Positions 44,735-53,924 of a stretch of DNA of 64,000 nt are shown here, in pieces. A model generated the notes under the pieces. It saw nothing but the letters and a program-made list of their open reading frames with translations. It searched no databases and was not told where the DNA came from. The stretch covers positions 214,122-278,121 of the forward strand of contig NZ_JAVDSB010000008.1 in the NCBI RefSeq assembly GCF_031455095.1, read 5' to 3'. The first letter of the stretch is position 1; each line of letters opens with the position of its first letter. The translations under genes and the position numbers were made by a program. The stretch is from Paenibacillus_E qinlingensis_A. Its GTDB lineage: Bacteria; Bacillota; Bacilli; Paenibacillales; NBRC-103111.

Positions 44735-44826
44735 GCAATAGATGGAATTCATACAGTTAATTTCTAACAAAATCCGCGAAATAGCCAGCCTTGCTCGAAT
44801 TAACTGTACTCCCTCCATCTAATCGC
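44735..44826. repeat. Interspersed palindromic repeat (~92 bp)
   Basis: Arms AGATGGA (44740-44746) and ACAGTTAATT are mirrored by AATTAACTGT (44798-44807) and TCCATCT (44814-44820). It lies just beyond the 3' end of the giant surface-protein gene and could also act as its terminator. A related, decayed copy is at 8318-8385. Confidence 0.6.
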
Positions 44827-44858
44827 AAATTCTCAAGTAATACTTTGACAGGCTTGCA

Positions 44859-47800
44859 TCAGTTAATAAATTGTAAAGATTGCAGCATTCGCTTCAGCAT
44901 GGTAGCCGCTTGTGCACGTGTTGCAGGTTCCGTCGGTGCGAAGACTTTGTCCGTCATACCTTGAATAAGACCAGCTGTCAGTGCCTGTGCGACTGCTGTC
45001 TTCGACCAGTCACCGATTATTGAACGGTCCGCGAAGCGATCTATGACGGAGTTGCCTGCTTGGATTTCCTTACCGCCAACTTTCATCGCACGCATCATCA
45101 TCGCCACCATTTGTTCGCGAGTGATGTTTGCGATAGGTTTAAAGGTACCATCCTCATAGCCGTTGATCAACCCAGCTAGATACGCTGTGCTAACAGCTCC
45201 AGCAAACCAGTCGCCTGGCTGTACATCACGGAATGCATTCGATTTCTTCTCAGCTAATCCAAGCGAACGAACGAGCATAGCCGCAAACTCAGCACGCGTG
45301 ACTTGCGCCTCTGGCGCGAACAGCTTATCCGTTATTCCGTTAACAATCCATTTATTTGCCAGCAGCTCAACATCGGCTTTGGCCCAATGCCCAGCTAAAT
45401 CTGCAAAGGATTGATTGGATTGAATGACCGTGTATATGCTGTTGTGCGGTGAGCGAATCGTAGCTTCAGAGGATCCATTATTCGTCGTAATCAGAGCTGG
45501 TACGAAATGGATCCCATTATTCGCATCGATCCAAACCGCCGTTACCTTGCTTGGGTCACCTATCCATGTGCCAAGGCTGATGGTGCGGTTCACATAGACG
45601 CCGCCAAAATCACTTAATTCTTTCCCATTAATCGTAATTGTAAAATCAATAGGATTCGCAACTACTTGCTTTGCGTTCAGTCTATTGACTGCTGCATTGA
45701 CATCGTCTCCGGCTTTGCCTAAAACCTTAGATATCACAATGCTTATTGTAGAGTCCTTAGCTATATCTTTAAACAATTGTACTGGCAGCTCATATACGGC
45801 ACTATTCGCTTTAATTTGAATCACCGCATCAGCTTGTTTCTTGATTGCGTTCAGGATCGACTGGGCAGGCAGTACCACATTTACAATGGGTTCGCTGCCC
45901 TTCACTTCGATCACGACAACGGGAATCGCTAAGGCTTTCTCCAACTTATCCGCATCTAGGGTGACTTTGGTCACCGACTTTCCATCCGCCGTTGTTTCTT
46001 TGGTTACTTTAGCATCTTTATCCAAATCAATGATACCCGTTGTTCCTGAACTAGAACCAGTACTTGACCCAGTACCTGATCCTGATCCAGAATCTGACCC
46101 TGAATCTGTCGTACGCGCTGTCACTGTGATCGTCGCTTCTGCCTTCAAGGACGCCCCCTCAACGGTTCCCTGTACTTTGAAGGTACCTGCCGACGCGTAC
46201 TGCGTAGCTTCGATGTTGTTCCAAACGACACCTAGCTGCCTAGTCGAATTATCGCTGTAAACCGCTGTTACTACCGTTGGCAGTACAGGTGCTGTTCCAG
46301 CTGTTGTTGTGATTGTGATTGGTGAGTAATTTACTATAACGGGTAATGGAATATCCACTGCCGTAACGGTGATAGTAGCTAAAGCCTTATACGTTACGCC
46401 AGTAACGCTCCCTTGCACGTTAAAGCTCCCTACAGCTGCATATTGGGAAGCGAGAATAGGATCCCAGACTACTGCCCGCTGTCCTGTTGAGTTGTCACTG
46501 TAAACCGCCGTGACTACTGTCGGTAACACAGGTGCTATGCCCACGTTAGTTGTGATGCTAAGCGGTGCAATTCCGATAATGTCAGTGGACATATGAAGAG
46601 AAGTTGGTGCCGAAATCATAAACTTACGTGAATACGGGTCTGTCCCTTTGGACCTTACGGTCACTTTGGAAAGATCAGTTATTCCACTCGGTAACATATA
46701 GCTTGTTAGACCCCCTGGTAGATTAGCAAGTACCGTTGTCTCATTGTACACCGTGTATCCTTCACTTAACACATTGGCGTCCCACTTCAACAGGTTACCC
46801 GATTCGCTTGCTTCAAGCGTCAGATGTTGCGGAGGAAGCGGCGCATTGAACACTTGTACTTGTGTCAGACGTGGAGGTCCAGTAAGATCTGTGCCTGCAT
46901 TTCCACCAGAAGCGTTCTCTACCATTACCTTCATATATCTGGCATGGTAAGTCTTACCTAGGTTAATGGGGTACGAACTATCTGCGGAGTCCGCACCGCT
47001 ATCCTTATTACCAGTCTCATACGTATACCCTAAGGCTGTCTGTTTCTCCACTTGTTGAAAGACCATGTTGTTAAAGTCAGCCGCCGATGAATGATCTCCA
47101 AAGTCAGGAGATACAGACACCGTTGCACCTTTTAACCTCGTGGATTTGGCAAACAATCTAATTTGGCTAAAATCCATAGCTTGACCAAGGTCGATGACAA
47201 AGCTGCCTTTGCGCTCCCCGTCTGTACCTAGCCAAGAATAATTACCGATTTGTTCCAAATTAGTCACGTTCGTTACTGTCCATTTGGTCGGGTCCTGCAA
47301 GACACCATTGGTCAATTTATCGGCATTTCCATATCCATTTGCCGCAGCAGATTGCAACTGAATCGGGTTAGCGCCAACTGTCGGCCCAACATTGTAAGCT
47401 TTCTTATTTAGCGCAAGGTTGACGGATGACACCCCAGAAGCCACTTTGCTTATGGTAATGTCGGATAGCCCGAGCTCAGCGTCATAGGCCGAGTTGGTCC
47501 CATTAGCAGAGCTGCGATAAATCCCCCACTTCGGTCGCAAATATTGGTCAAAAGCAGCCGGATACTCCGTCTCAAAGCCCCCAGCTCGTTCTGGTCTGCG
47601 CCATAAGTCTTTGACCCCGTCGCCTGTACCTTGATTCCCGAACACTTGATACACATCGGGACTGTCAAACGTGTATACCTTGCCCGTGACTTGATCTGTA
47701 ATCTTAATGGTAAGCCAGCCGCTATCTGAAATATGAGCATTAAGCTCAACCTTAATCCAATGTCCATCGATTTCTCTTAATGGAATTGTCATCAGGTTCT

Positions 47801-50800
47801 TATCGCCGTCATAACGGTTATGATTGACAACCAGATTCCTGTTCGTCGTACCGGAAATGGACATCGCAAGAATATAGGCGCCATTTTCACCACCGTTGTT
47901 ACCACCAGGTAATGTATCGGCCAATTGGCGATTGGTAGCCTTCAACTGGAAGATATGTCTGAAGTTTGACTGATTCCATTGCGTGCCATCTGGAATGTTC
48001 CACATCCACGAATAGGAAACCACATCGCCTTCGTACGCTACAAAATCGCGATTGGAATCTTCGCTCGGGCGAATTTCAATGCGTTGTCTGTCCGTAACAG
48101 CCGCACCATCCACAACATAACCTAAGGTTTTGTCGAAAACACCCTTGTGCCCATACTCCCCATCGCGGACCTTATCCAGGAATTCGTTATTCAGACCTCT
48201 GCCGTTGGCTGTAATTTTAAATACATTCTTTTGTAACGTGCTATCCCAAACGCTCTTAATGTGATCGTCGGCAGCCGTCGCTTGTGGTTGATTTCCATAA
48301 AATTCATGGTAGCCATCTCTTATTCTTTTCGTGATACCTTCTACAGGTTCGTCGGTACCCATGGCTCCGCCTAACACGTTATAGGGAGATACACCTTCAA
48401 TTGCGTTCATCTTAATCGTCTTGTCATTTCCACCATATCCTCGAGCTATGACATCCACTGCAAATAACGAAGAAGCACCACTGTTGAAATGGAACCACCA
48501 TTCATTCGTGCCCAGCGGTAATTTAGCCAGATAGGAAGGTGTAAAAGTAATCGTGTTGCCGGATAACATGTAATCCGTGTTTAGTAAAAGTGTATGATCC
48601 CCTTTGGTGATGCTCGTGAGCACTTTCCCCCCAAGGTTCATCGTGGTAGATATCGGTGCAACCTGATCCCATGTACTGTAGGTATCTTTTGCCGGTACTA
48701 AAGCAGTTGCATTCGTTACGACGTCTTTGCCGTATATCTTCAAGCCAGATAACCCCATCATGGAATTAGCCTCATTCGCACGCCGATCACGAGGGCCAAC
48801 TAATACCGTGTTAACCATGACATAACGTGCAGTAAACGGGTATAAGAATGTCTTCGTATCATAGCCCCATTGTTGACCATTGTACGTCATATAAGACCAC
48901 AAACCTTCCGTTTCCGTACCCCCGGCTAATGTCCAGCCGTTGGCTTTCCAATCATACTGTTGCGCCCCATCAGAAGCTGTAGGAGCACTCGCCCAAGAAG
49001 CAGGATTATTGGTGTAATACACCTCAAATCTGGTTGCATTACTTTGGATATTCGCTATAGTGTTGGGAATTTCAAGATACAGTTTATCAATGACTTTAGG
49101 CGCGCCTAGGTCAAGAGTTAAGGCTAGTGAGGATGGCGAATAGTCCCCCTTATAGACAGTTGAATTCGCATTTTGCCAATAGCCGCTGCCTCCCGAACGC
49201 AATGCATCTATCCCCGGATGATCGGTAGCTTCCGAGCTTACTTTGAAATTGACGCCAGCTTGCGGTGTAAAGCGTGATGAATCCAACAAGTTGACAGAGC
49301 TTGTAGGAATTACTGGAACTTCCGTTACCGAAGGTTCGCCATATACATTGAATACATTCGCTTTAATTCCGCCAGCACTATTATCGAGCGTGACATCGGA
49401 TACAAGCAATATATACTGGGCTGCAACGGGTACAGCCAATGTATGACTAGCCTTTTCGTTATTTTCTAATGCTGTCGTTTTCCCTACATCAGGGATTGGC
49501 TGCCAGAGGGAACCATTTGCGGTCTCAAGCGGTTTACGCGTTGCATCTGAAGTAGCCGAAAGGGCATTGCCCTCTTTGAGCTCATCATAAGCTGCCGCAT
49601 CATTCGCATAGTAAACCTGATAGTTTTTCAAAAACTTACTGTTACTCGTCCATTCAATTTGAATTTTACTTACATCTATTTTATGCTCCAGCTTGACAGC
49701 AGCCCAGTACTGGTAACCGTCCGTTTTCGTTAACGAGCTATTCGCCTGCCAAGCAGTTGTCGCATTATCATCAATAAAATTTCCTTTGCTGTTGCCGCTG
49801 CTAGACACGACTTTAATTGAAGCCCCTGGCGTAACCGCCCAGTTCTTATAACTGGAAAGATTCACTTCCACATAAGGCTGAATTTGAGCTGTGTTCGTTA
49901 TTCCTGGGCTGTTGAATTCCCCATAAATCTTTTGAATTCCTGTTTGATCCGGATGGTAGCCATTGGAGCTCCATGTTACGTTCACAGACTCAGTTGCCCC
50001 CGTACTTAGCGTTACATCAAGCTGTGAAGGTAAAGTTAAACTACCGAATGCCGTACCCTCGGCAGCTGACACGGCTGCTGGCCTTGCCCACGCAACAGCA
50101 TCTTTCAATTGTGCACGGGGATTCCAGCCATTAGGGAAGATATAGCTATTTTTATCCCTTTTGATTAAGTGTACATCTGACAGATACATCGTTGCTGATT
50201 GCCATTCATCTGCATAGGCTGTATCCCCCTCACCATTATACATCCCCCGGTATAGGCCCCATTTGGACCGGTTTTGTTGACCCGCTTCAACTGGCAGATC
50301 ACCTCTTTCCAATCGGCCCGTAGACGGGTTGGTCACTTCAGGTCTTCTATACGTTTCCGCTGTCATCCCGCCTTCAAACAACACGTCACCTGACTCCAGA
50401 TCGACAAGCTTCCCATATAGATAACCTTTATCCGCCGTTAAAATAGTCACTTCCATATCAAGCCAGCGATCCGCAATCTGATCGAATGGAATTGAGAATA
50501 AGGGCTTAATGCGATCCGCCGCACTGCCATCTGGATTGTTTCTAAATTCAAGCTGACCTTTGCCTTCGCTGGAAACCAAAGTCAGCGTAGTTACTGGCTG
50601 ACCAGCTGCGTTGCCTGCAATTTCTTTTAATTGAAAGATGTGAAAAAACCGATGAGGATTAATAAAATCGCCAGCTTTGTTCTCACCAACATCTTGTTGG
50701 AACCTTAGTGTTTCCGAAGGGAGCATGAGTCTCCAGTGGTGCGTCATAATGTCGCCGCCTACACTATTGGCATTGATGTTAGCTGCACTGGTATTGCTCT

Positions 50801-51692
50801 TAATCTCCAAGCGCTGCCTGTCGCTGTCCACGGCTCCACGATCACCGTCATCCCGACTTACACCTGTTGGCGTAACAAAAGGTTTAAACTCATGAAACCG
50901 CAAAATATCCGAGTTAAGTTTGGATGTACCTGGCACATTCGCAATGCCATATTTGGTTAGTGCATTCACATCGTTTCGCCCAATCGTCTGCAAATACATA
51001 TTGTCTCCTAACCAAGTTTCATTCACAGTCGAAGCCACAGGGTAGTCCCCTGAACGGTCATATACGGACTCTGCCCATGGCTTACCACTGTAGGAAGACG
51101 GGACGCCAGGACCCTCGATAGAACCCGTTCCACTGCCATTGCCTATTTTGGAAGCGCCCATCACATCCCAGGCGGATTCACCTGCTTGAATATTCAGTGG
51201 CGAGTAGGTATCAGTGGGCCCCATATTTCCGGCTAAAGGGGGCACTGCTGAATTTACCGTAACCGTGATCGTATATTTTTTGCTATTACTGCTATTCTGA
51301 CTATCCGTTACGACCAAATAATAGGTTGTCGTTCCATTTGGTGAGAATTGATCCATTTTTGCATCACCTTTGTTCAGGCCGCTGGTTGCAAAAGGAATCA
51401 TCGTCGTTTCGTCACTTCTATACAGGACTGCGTTTGCACCATTAGTTGTTACATTCAGCATTTGATAGATCGTACCGTAGGGCAAAGATACTTCAATTGT
51501 TGCATTGTGAAGATCAACGACTGCATGAACTGGCTTATTCACGTGTATGTCCAAAATGCCCAAGTTGTCTTCCGGCGCTGCATGAACCGTTGTTACTGGA
51601 TTCATGTTGAATAACGTAAGAGCAAGAGCTAGTGATAGCAATACGCTTACCGCCTTTTTAAGTACTTGTTGCTTCAACATCTTACTGAACAT
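44859..51692 (-). CDS. Giant SLH-anchored surface protein with two jelly-roll polysaccharide-lyase-like modules
   Basis: 2277 residues. Signal peptide 1-38 (ends TVHA). A beta-sandwich (42-147) precedes lyase-like module 1 (about 170-515) with DRQRLEI (291-297), HIFQLK (351-356) and SKWGLYRG (476-483). Ig-like and two discoidin-like domains follow (about 545-990), then an X2-type Ig domain (1000-1083). Module 2 (about 1100-1416) repeats the same landmarks: DRQRIEI (1201), HIFQLK (1246), PKWGIYR (1387). A third discoidin-like domain, an FN3-like domain, two near-identical Ig domains (VLPTVVTAVYSDNST), a Ser/Gly linker and three SLH domains (last ~180) end it. Landmarks resemble the Polysacc_lyase (heparinase-I-like) fold. 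GAGGAGG lies 7 nt before ATG. Confidence 0.78.
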   Translation of the reverse strand: MFSKMLKQQVLKKAVSVLLSLALALTLFNMNPVTTVHAAPEDNLGILDIHVNKPVHAVVDLHNATIEVSLPYGTIYQMLNVTTNGANAVLYRSDETTMIPFATSGLNKGDAKMDQFSPNGTTTYYLVVTDSQNSSNSKKYTITVTVNSAVPPLAGNMGPTDTYSPLNIQAGESAWDVMGASKIGNGSGTGSIEGPGVPSSYSGKPWAESVYDRSGDYPVASTVNETWLGDNMYLQTIGRNDVNALTKYGIANVPGTSKLNSDILRFHEFKPFVTPTGVSRDDGDRGAVDSDRQRLEIKSNTSAANINANSVGGDIMTHHWRLMLPSETLRFQQDVGENKAGDFINPHRFFHIFQLKEIAGNAAGQPVTTLTLVSSEGKGQLEFRNNPDGSAADRIKPLFSIPFDQIADRWLDMEVTILTADKGYLYGKLVDLESGDVLFEGGMTAETYRRPEVTNPSTGRLERGDLPVEAGQQNRSKWGLYRGMYNGEGDTAYADEWQSATMYLSDVHLIKRDKNSYIFPNGWNPRAQLKDAVAWARPAAVSAAEGTAFGSLTLPSQLDVTLSTGATESVNVTWSSNGYHPDQTGIQKIYGEFNSPGITNTAQIQPYVEVNLSSYKNWAVTPGASIKVVSSSGNSKGNFIDDNATTAWQANSSLTKTDGYQYWAAVKLEHKIDVSKIQIEWTSNSKFLKNYQVYYANDAAAYDELKEGNALSATSDATRKPLETANGSLWQPIPDVGKTTALENNEKASHTLAVPVAAQYILLVSDVTLDNSAGGIKANVFNVYGEPSVTEVPVIPTSSVNLLDSSRFTPQAGVNFKVSSEATDHPGIDALRSGGSGYWQNANSTVYKGDYSPSSLALTLDLGAPKVIDKLYLEIPNTIANIQSNATRFEVYYTNNPASWASAPTASDGAQQYDWKANGWTLAGGTETEGLWSYMTYNGQQWGYDTKTFLYPFTARYVMVNTVLVGPRDRRANEANSMMGLSGLKIYGKDVVTNATALVPAKDTYSTWDQVAPISTTMNLGGKVLTSITKGDHTLLLNTDYMLSGNTITFTPSYLAKLPLGTNEWWFHFNSGASSLFAVDVIARGYGGNDKTIKMNAIEGVSPYNVLGGAMGTDEPVEGITKRIRDGYHEFYGNQPQATAADDHIKSVWDSTLQKNVFKITANGRGLNNEFLDKVRDGEYGHKGVFDKTLGYVVDGAAVTDRQRIEIRPSEDSNRDFVAYEGDVVSYSWMWNIPDGTQWNQSNFRHIFQLKATNRQLADTLPGGNNGGENGAYILAMSISGTTNRNLVVNHNRYDGDKNLMTIPLREIDGHWIKVELNAHISDSGWLTIKITDQVTGKVYTFDSPDVYQVFGNQGTGDGVKDLWRRPERAGGFETEYPAAFDQYLRPKWGIYRSSANGTNSAYDAELGLSDITISKVASGVSSVNLALNKKAYNVGPTVGANPIQLQSAAANGYGNADKLTNGVLQDPTKWTVTNVTNLEQIGNYSWLGTDGERKGSFVIDLGQAMDFSQIRLFAKSTRLKGATVSVSPDFGDHSSAADFNNMVFQQVEKQTALGYTYETGNKDSGADSADSSYPINLGKTYHARYMKVMVENASGGNAGTDLTGPPRLTQVQVFNAPLPPQHLTLEASESGNLLKWDANVLSEGYTVYNETTVLANLPGGLTSYMLPSGITDLSKVTVRSKGTDPYSRKFMISAPTSLHMSTDIIGIAPLSITTNVGIAPVLPTVVTAVYSDNSTGQRAVVWDPILASQYAAVGSFNVQGSVTGVTYKALATITVTAVDIPLPVIVNYSPITITTTAGTAPVLPTVVTAVYSDNSTRQLGVVWNNIEATQYASAGTFKVQGTVEGASLKAEATITVTARTTDSGSDSGSGSGTGSSTGSSSGTTGIIDLDKDAKVTKETTADGKSVTKVTLDADKLEKALAIPVVVIEVKGSEPIVNVVLPAQSILNAIKKQADAVIQIKANSAVYELPVQLFKDIAKDSTISIVISKVLGKAGDDVNAAVNRLNAKQVVANPIDFTITINGKELSDFGGVYVNRTISLGTWIGDPSKVTAVWIDANNGIHFVPALITTNNGSSEATIRSPHNSIYTVIQSNQSFADLAGHWAKADVELLANKWIVNGITDKLFAPEAQVTRAEFAAMLVRSLGLAEKKSNAFRDVQPGDWFAGAVSTAYLAGLINGYEDGTFKPIANITREQMVAMMMRAMKVGGKEIQAGNSVIDRFADRSIIGDWSKTAVAQALTAGLIQGMTDKVFAPTEPATRAQAATMLKRMLQSLQFIN

Positions 51693-51750
51693 TCTAAAGC
51701 CTCCTCTGAGTCAGTTACACCTACTTGAAACAAGGGGTTCTCGTTCACTG

Positions 51751-51764
51751 TGAAATCGCTTCCA
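51751..51764. promoter_or_regulatory. Candidate cre (CcpA) site upstream of the giant surface protein gene
   Basis: TGAAATCGCTTCCA matches TGWAANCGNTNWCA except at one position and lies downstream of the proposed -10. Confidence 0.45.
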
Positions 51765-51807
51765 TAATAAACGTAAGAATCATCTCCTTCCTTCCCTTGC
51801 CTTACTA

Positions 51808-51873
51808 AGTGTAAATCACATTCTTATTTCCATAGATGGAAAAATTTACGATTGAGGTTGATTTATTTACGAT
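51808..51873 (-). promoter_or_regulatory. Bipartite activator-type promoter, site 3 (giant surface protein)
   Basis: Minus strand: element A-like ATCGTAAATAAATCA (ending 51873) and element B-like AAATTTTTCCATC (51835-51847), with the gap one nt longer than elsewhere, then 21 nt to TACACT (51808-51813). It is the weakest of the six matches. Confidence 0.5.
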
Positions 51874-51897
51874 ATGAGCTGTCATCCATGAGGTGAT

Positions 51898-51930
51898 AAA
51901 AAACCACCCCAACATATGCTGACGGGATGG
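51898..51930 (-). terminator. Terminator of the ABC permease genes
   Basis: Minus-strand CCATCCC pairs with GGGGTGG (one mismatch or bulge) and is followed by T6. Confidence 0.75.
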
Positions 51931-51960
51931 CTGATTTCACAACTTTTCAACTTTATATGA

Positions 51961-52830
51961 TTAAGATTTCACCGAACCCACCATCATACCTTGGATAAAG
52001 TGTCTTTGCAGGAACGGATATACACACAGGATTGGAATCGTAGCTACCACAATGACCGCCATCTTAATTCCTTCCGGTGAGAGGAGCTGCAAGAGCTCAG
52101 AGGATACGTCCGATTGCCCCATCTGATCCGTAAATACAATTTCCCTTAGCCGCACTTGCAATGGAATCCATTGACGATGATCGATATAGAAGACGGCCTC
52201 TGCATAACGGTTCCAGTGACCTACTGCATACATGATGCCCATTGTAGCCATCGCTGGTTTAGACAGCGGCAAGACAATATTCCAAAGTATGCGGAACTCT
52301 CCGCAGCCGTCCATACGTGCTGAATCCAGCAGTTCAGAAGGCAGGTTCAGGAAGAACGAACGCATCACGAACAAGTTAAACGCGCTTATCGCCATGGGAA
52401 GCATTAATGCCCATAGGGTATTCAGCATCCCTAATTGCTTGATCAATAAATAGTTGGGAATTAACGGTGCGCTGAAAATTAAAGTAAACAGTACCAACAG
52501 CAGAACCGATTTACGGTACAAATACTCAGGTCTCGACAATGGATAAGCAAGTGTTGTTGTCATAAACAAGTTAATGAACGTTCCAAATACCGTTATAATG
52601 AGACTATTCCGAAACCCCAGCCATATCGTCGGATCCTGCAAAATTAGTTTATAGCTGCCTAGTGTAAAACCTACAGGCCACAGGGATACCTCACCCGCAT
52701 TTATCGCCGTGTTATTACTTAAAGATTGCGCAATAATGTGAATAAGCGGCAGCACCATGCTAAGTCCAAGCGCACCTAACAAGACTAGGTTGAATATATT
52801 AAAGATTTTATGGCCTCTTGTCATAATCAT
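51961..52830 (-). CDS. Sugar ABC transporter permease (YtcP/LplC type)
   Basis: 289 residues with six predicted membrane helices. The EAA loop that docks the ATPase reads SARMDGCGEFRILWNIVLP. This belongs to the carbohydrate CUT1 MalG-like branch, in the LplC/YtcP group. GGAGGT sits 8 nt before ATG. It lies 28 nt after the first permease gene and is followed by a terminator. No ATPase gene is present in the window, so a shared MsmX-like ATPase elsewhere probably energises it (family knowledge). Confidence 0.92.
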   Translation of the reverse strand: MIMTRGHKIFNIFNLVLLGALGLSMVLPLIHIIAQSLSNNTAINAGEVSLWPVGFTLGSYKLILQDPTIWLGFRNSLIITVFGTFINLFMTTTLAYPLSRPEYLYRKSVLLLVLFTLIFSAPLIPNYLLIKQLGMLNTLWALMLPMAISAFNLFVMRSFFLNLPSELLDSARMDGCGEFRILWNIVLPLSKPAMATMGIMYAVGHWNRYAEAVFYIDHRQWIPLQVRLREIVFTDQMGQSDVSSELLQLLSPEGIKMAVIVVATIPILCVYPFLQRHFIQGMMVGSVKS

Positions 52831-52858
52831 AGCGATTCACCTCCGGTCTCCTTCCGTA

Positions 52859-53815
52859 TCAGTACAAGCCTTCTCCGGTCATTTTCTTACTAAACGTATT
52901 GCTGAGCATAATTAACATAAGACCCACAACCGACTTGAACAACCCAATAGCCGTCGTATAGCTGTATTGCCTATCAACAAGTCCTGCCCGATACACAAAC
53001 GTATCAATAATCTCCCCATTCTCGTTATTGAGCGGGTTAAGAAATACGAAGACGCGTTCGAAACCGAAATCCAGAAAATTACCAATTTGCAGCAAAAATA
53101 AAATAACGATCGTTGGTAAAATACTAGGTATCGTGATGGAGAACACTTGACGTATGCGACTGGCTCCATCAATTTGTGCCGCTTCGTAGAGGTCAGGATT
53201 AATGCCCGCAATCGCTGCTAAATAGATGATCGTCCCCCAACCGCTATCCTTCCAAATCCCCGAACTAATGAGAATGGTCCGAATATAGCTGCTTTCCCCT
53301 AAGAAATAAATGGGCTCTACACCAAACAAGGAAAGCAAGTGATTGACGATCCCCGTAGATGGCGACAATACCCCAACCACAACGCCACCGACGATGACCC
53401 AGGATAGGAAATGTGGCATATAAACCACCGTCTGTACAATCCGTTTGTAAGCCATGATGCGTACTTCATTAATGAGAAGCGCCAATACGATGGGAACCGG
53501 AAATGCGAAACAGATATCATAAATGCCGATTATGATCGTATTCTTTAATATTTGCAGAAAGTCGGTGTAAGCAAACATCCGTTGAAAATGTTCTAAACCT
53601 ACCCAAGTACTACCTTTTATTCCTTTGAAGATGTTGTAGTTTTGAAACGCGATGACCGAACCGAGTAAGGGGATATATTTAAATAGTAAGAAATAAATAA
53701 TCCCTGGTAATGAGATCACATAAATCGGCCAATGTTTTCGCATAAATGCCCATTTTTGACCTTGCGTTGAAAACGTATACATGGCGTGATCGGATGGTTG
53801 TATTTTACTGGCCAT
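52859..53815 (-). CDS. Sugar ABC transporter permease (LplB type)
   Basis: 318 residues with six predicted membrane helices (first: WPIYVISLPGIIYFLLF). The EAA loop is AAQIDGASRIRQVFSITIPS. It forms a heterodimer with the following YtcP-type permease, fed by the LplA-type lipoprotein. GGGAGG precedes the ATG. A promoter of the shared bipartite type lies upstream, overlapping the 3' end of the uronate-isomerase-like gene, so the transporter can be transcribed independently. Confidence 0.92.
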   Translation of the reverse strand: MASKIQPSDHAMYTFSTQGQKWAFMRKHWPIYVISLPGIIYFLLFKYIPLLGSVIAFQNYNIFKGIKGSTWVGLEHFQRMFAYTDFLQILKNTIIIGIYDICFAFPVPIVLALLINEVRIMAYKRIVQTVVYMPHFLSWVIVGGVVVGVLSPSTGIVNHLLSLFGVEPIYFLGESSYIRTILISSGIWKDSGWGTIIYLAAIAGINPDLYEAAQIDGASRIRQVFSITIPSILPTIVILFLLQIGNFLDFGFERVFVFLNPLNNENGEIIDTFVYRAGLVDRQYSYTTAIGLFKSVVGLMLIMLSNTFSKKMTGEGLY

Positions 53816-53858
53816 GTTGTCCTCCCCTTCTTGCCTGCTGCATCAATTTGACTTCTTC

Positions 53859-53924
53859 ATCTTACTGGGGTTATGTCAAAGTAGACATGGTGAAACTTAT
53901 AGCGCTTTGTGTTTTTTTACGATT
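53859..53924 (-). promoter_or_regulatory. Bipartite activator-type promoter, site 4 (ABC permeases)
   Basis: Element A AATCGTAAAAAAACACA (53908-53924), nine nt, element B AAGTTTCACCATG (53886-53898), then 21 nt to TAAGAT (53859-53864). Element A overlaps the stop codon of the upstream gene. Confidence 0.7.
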
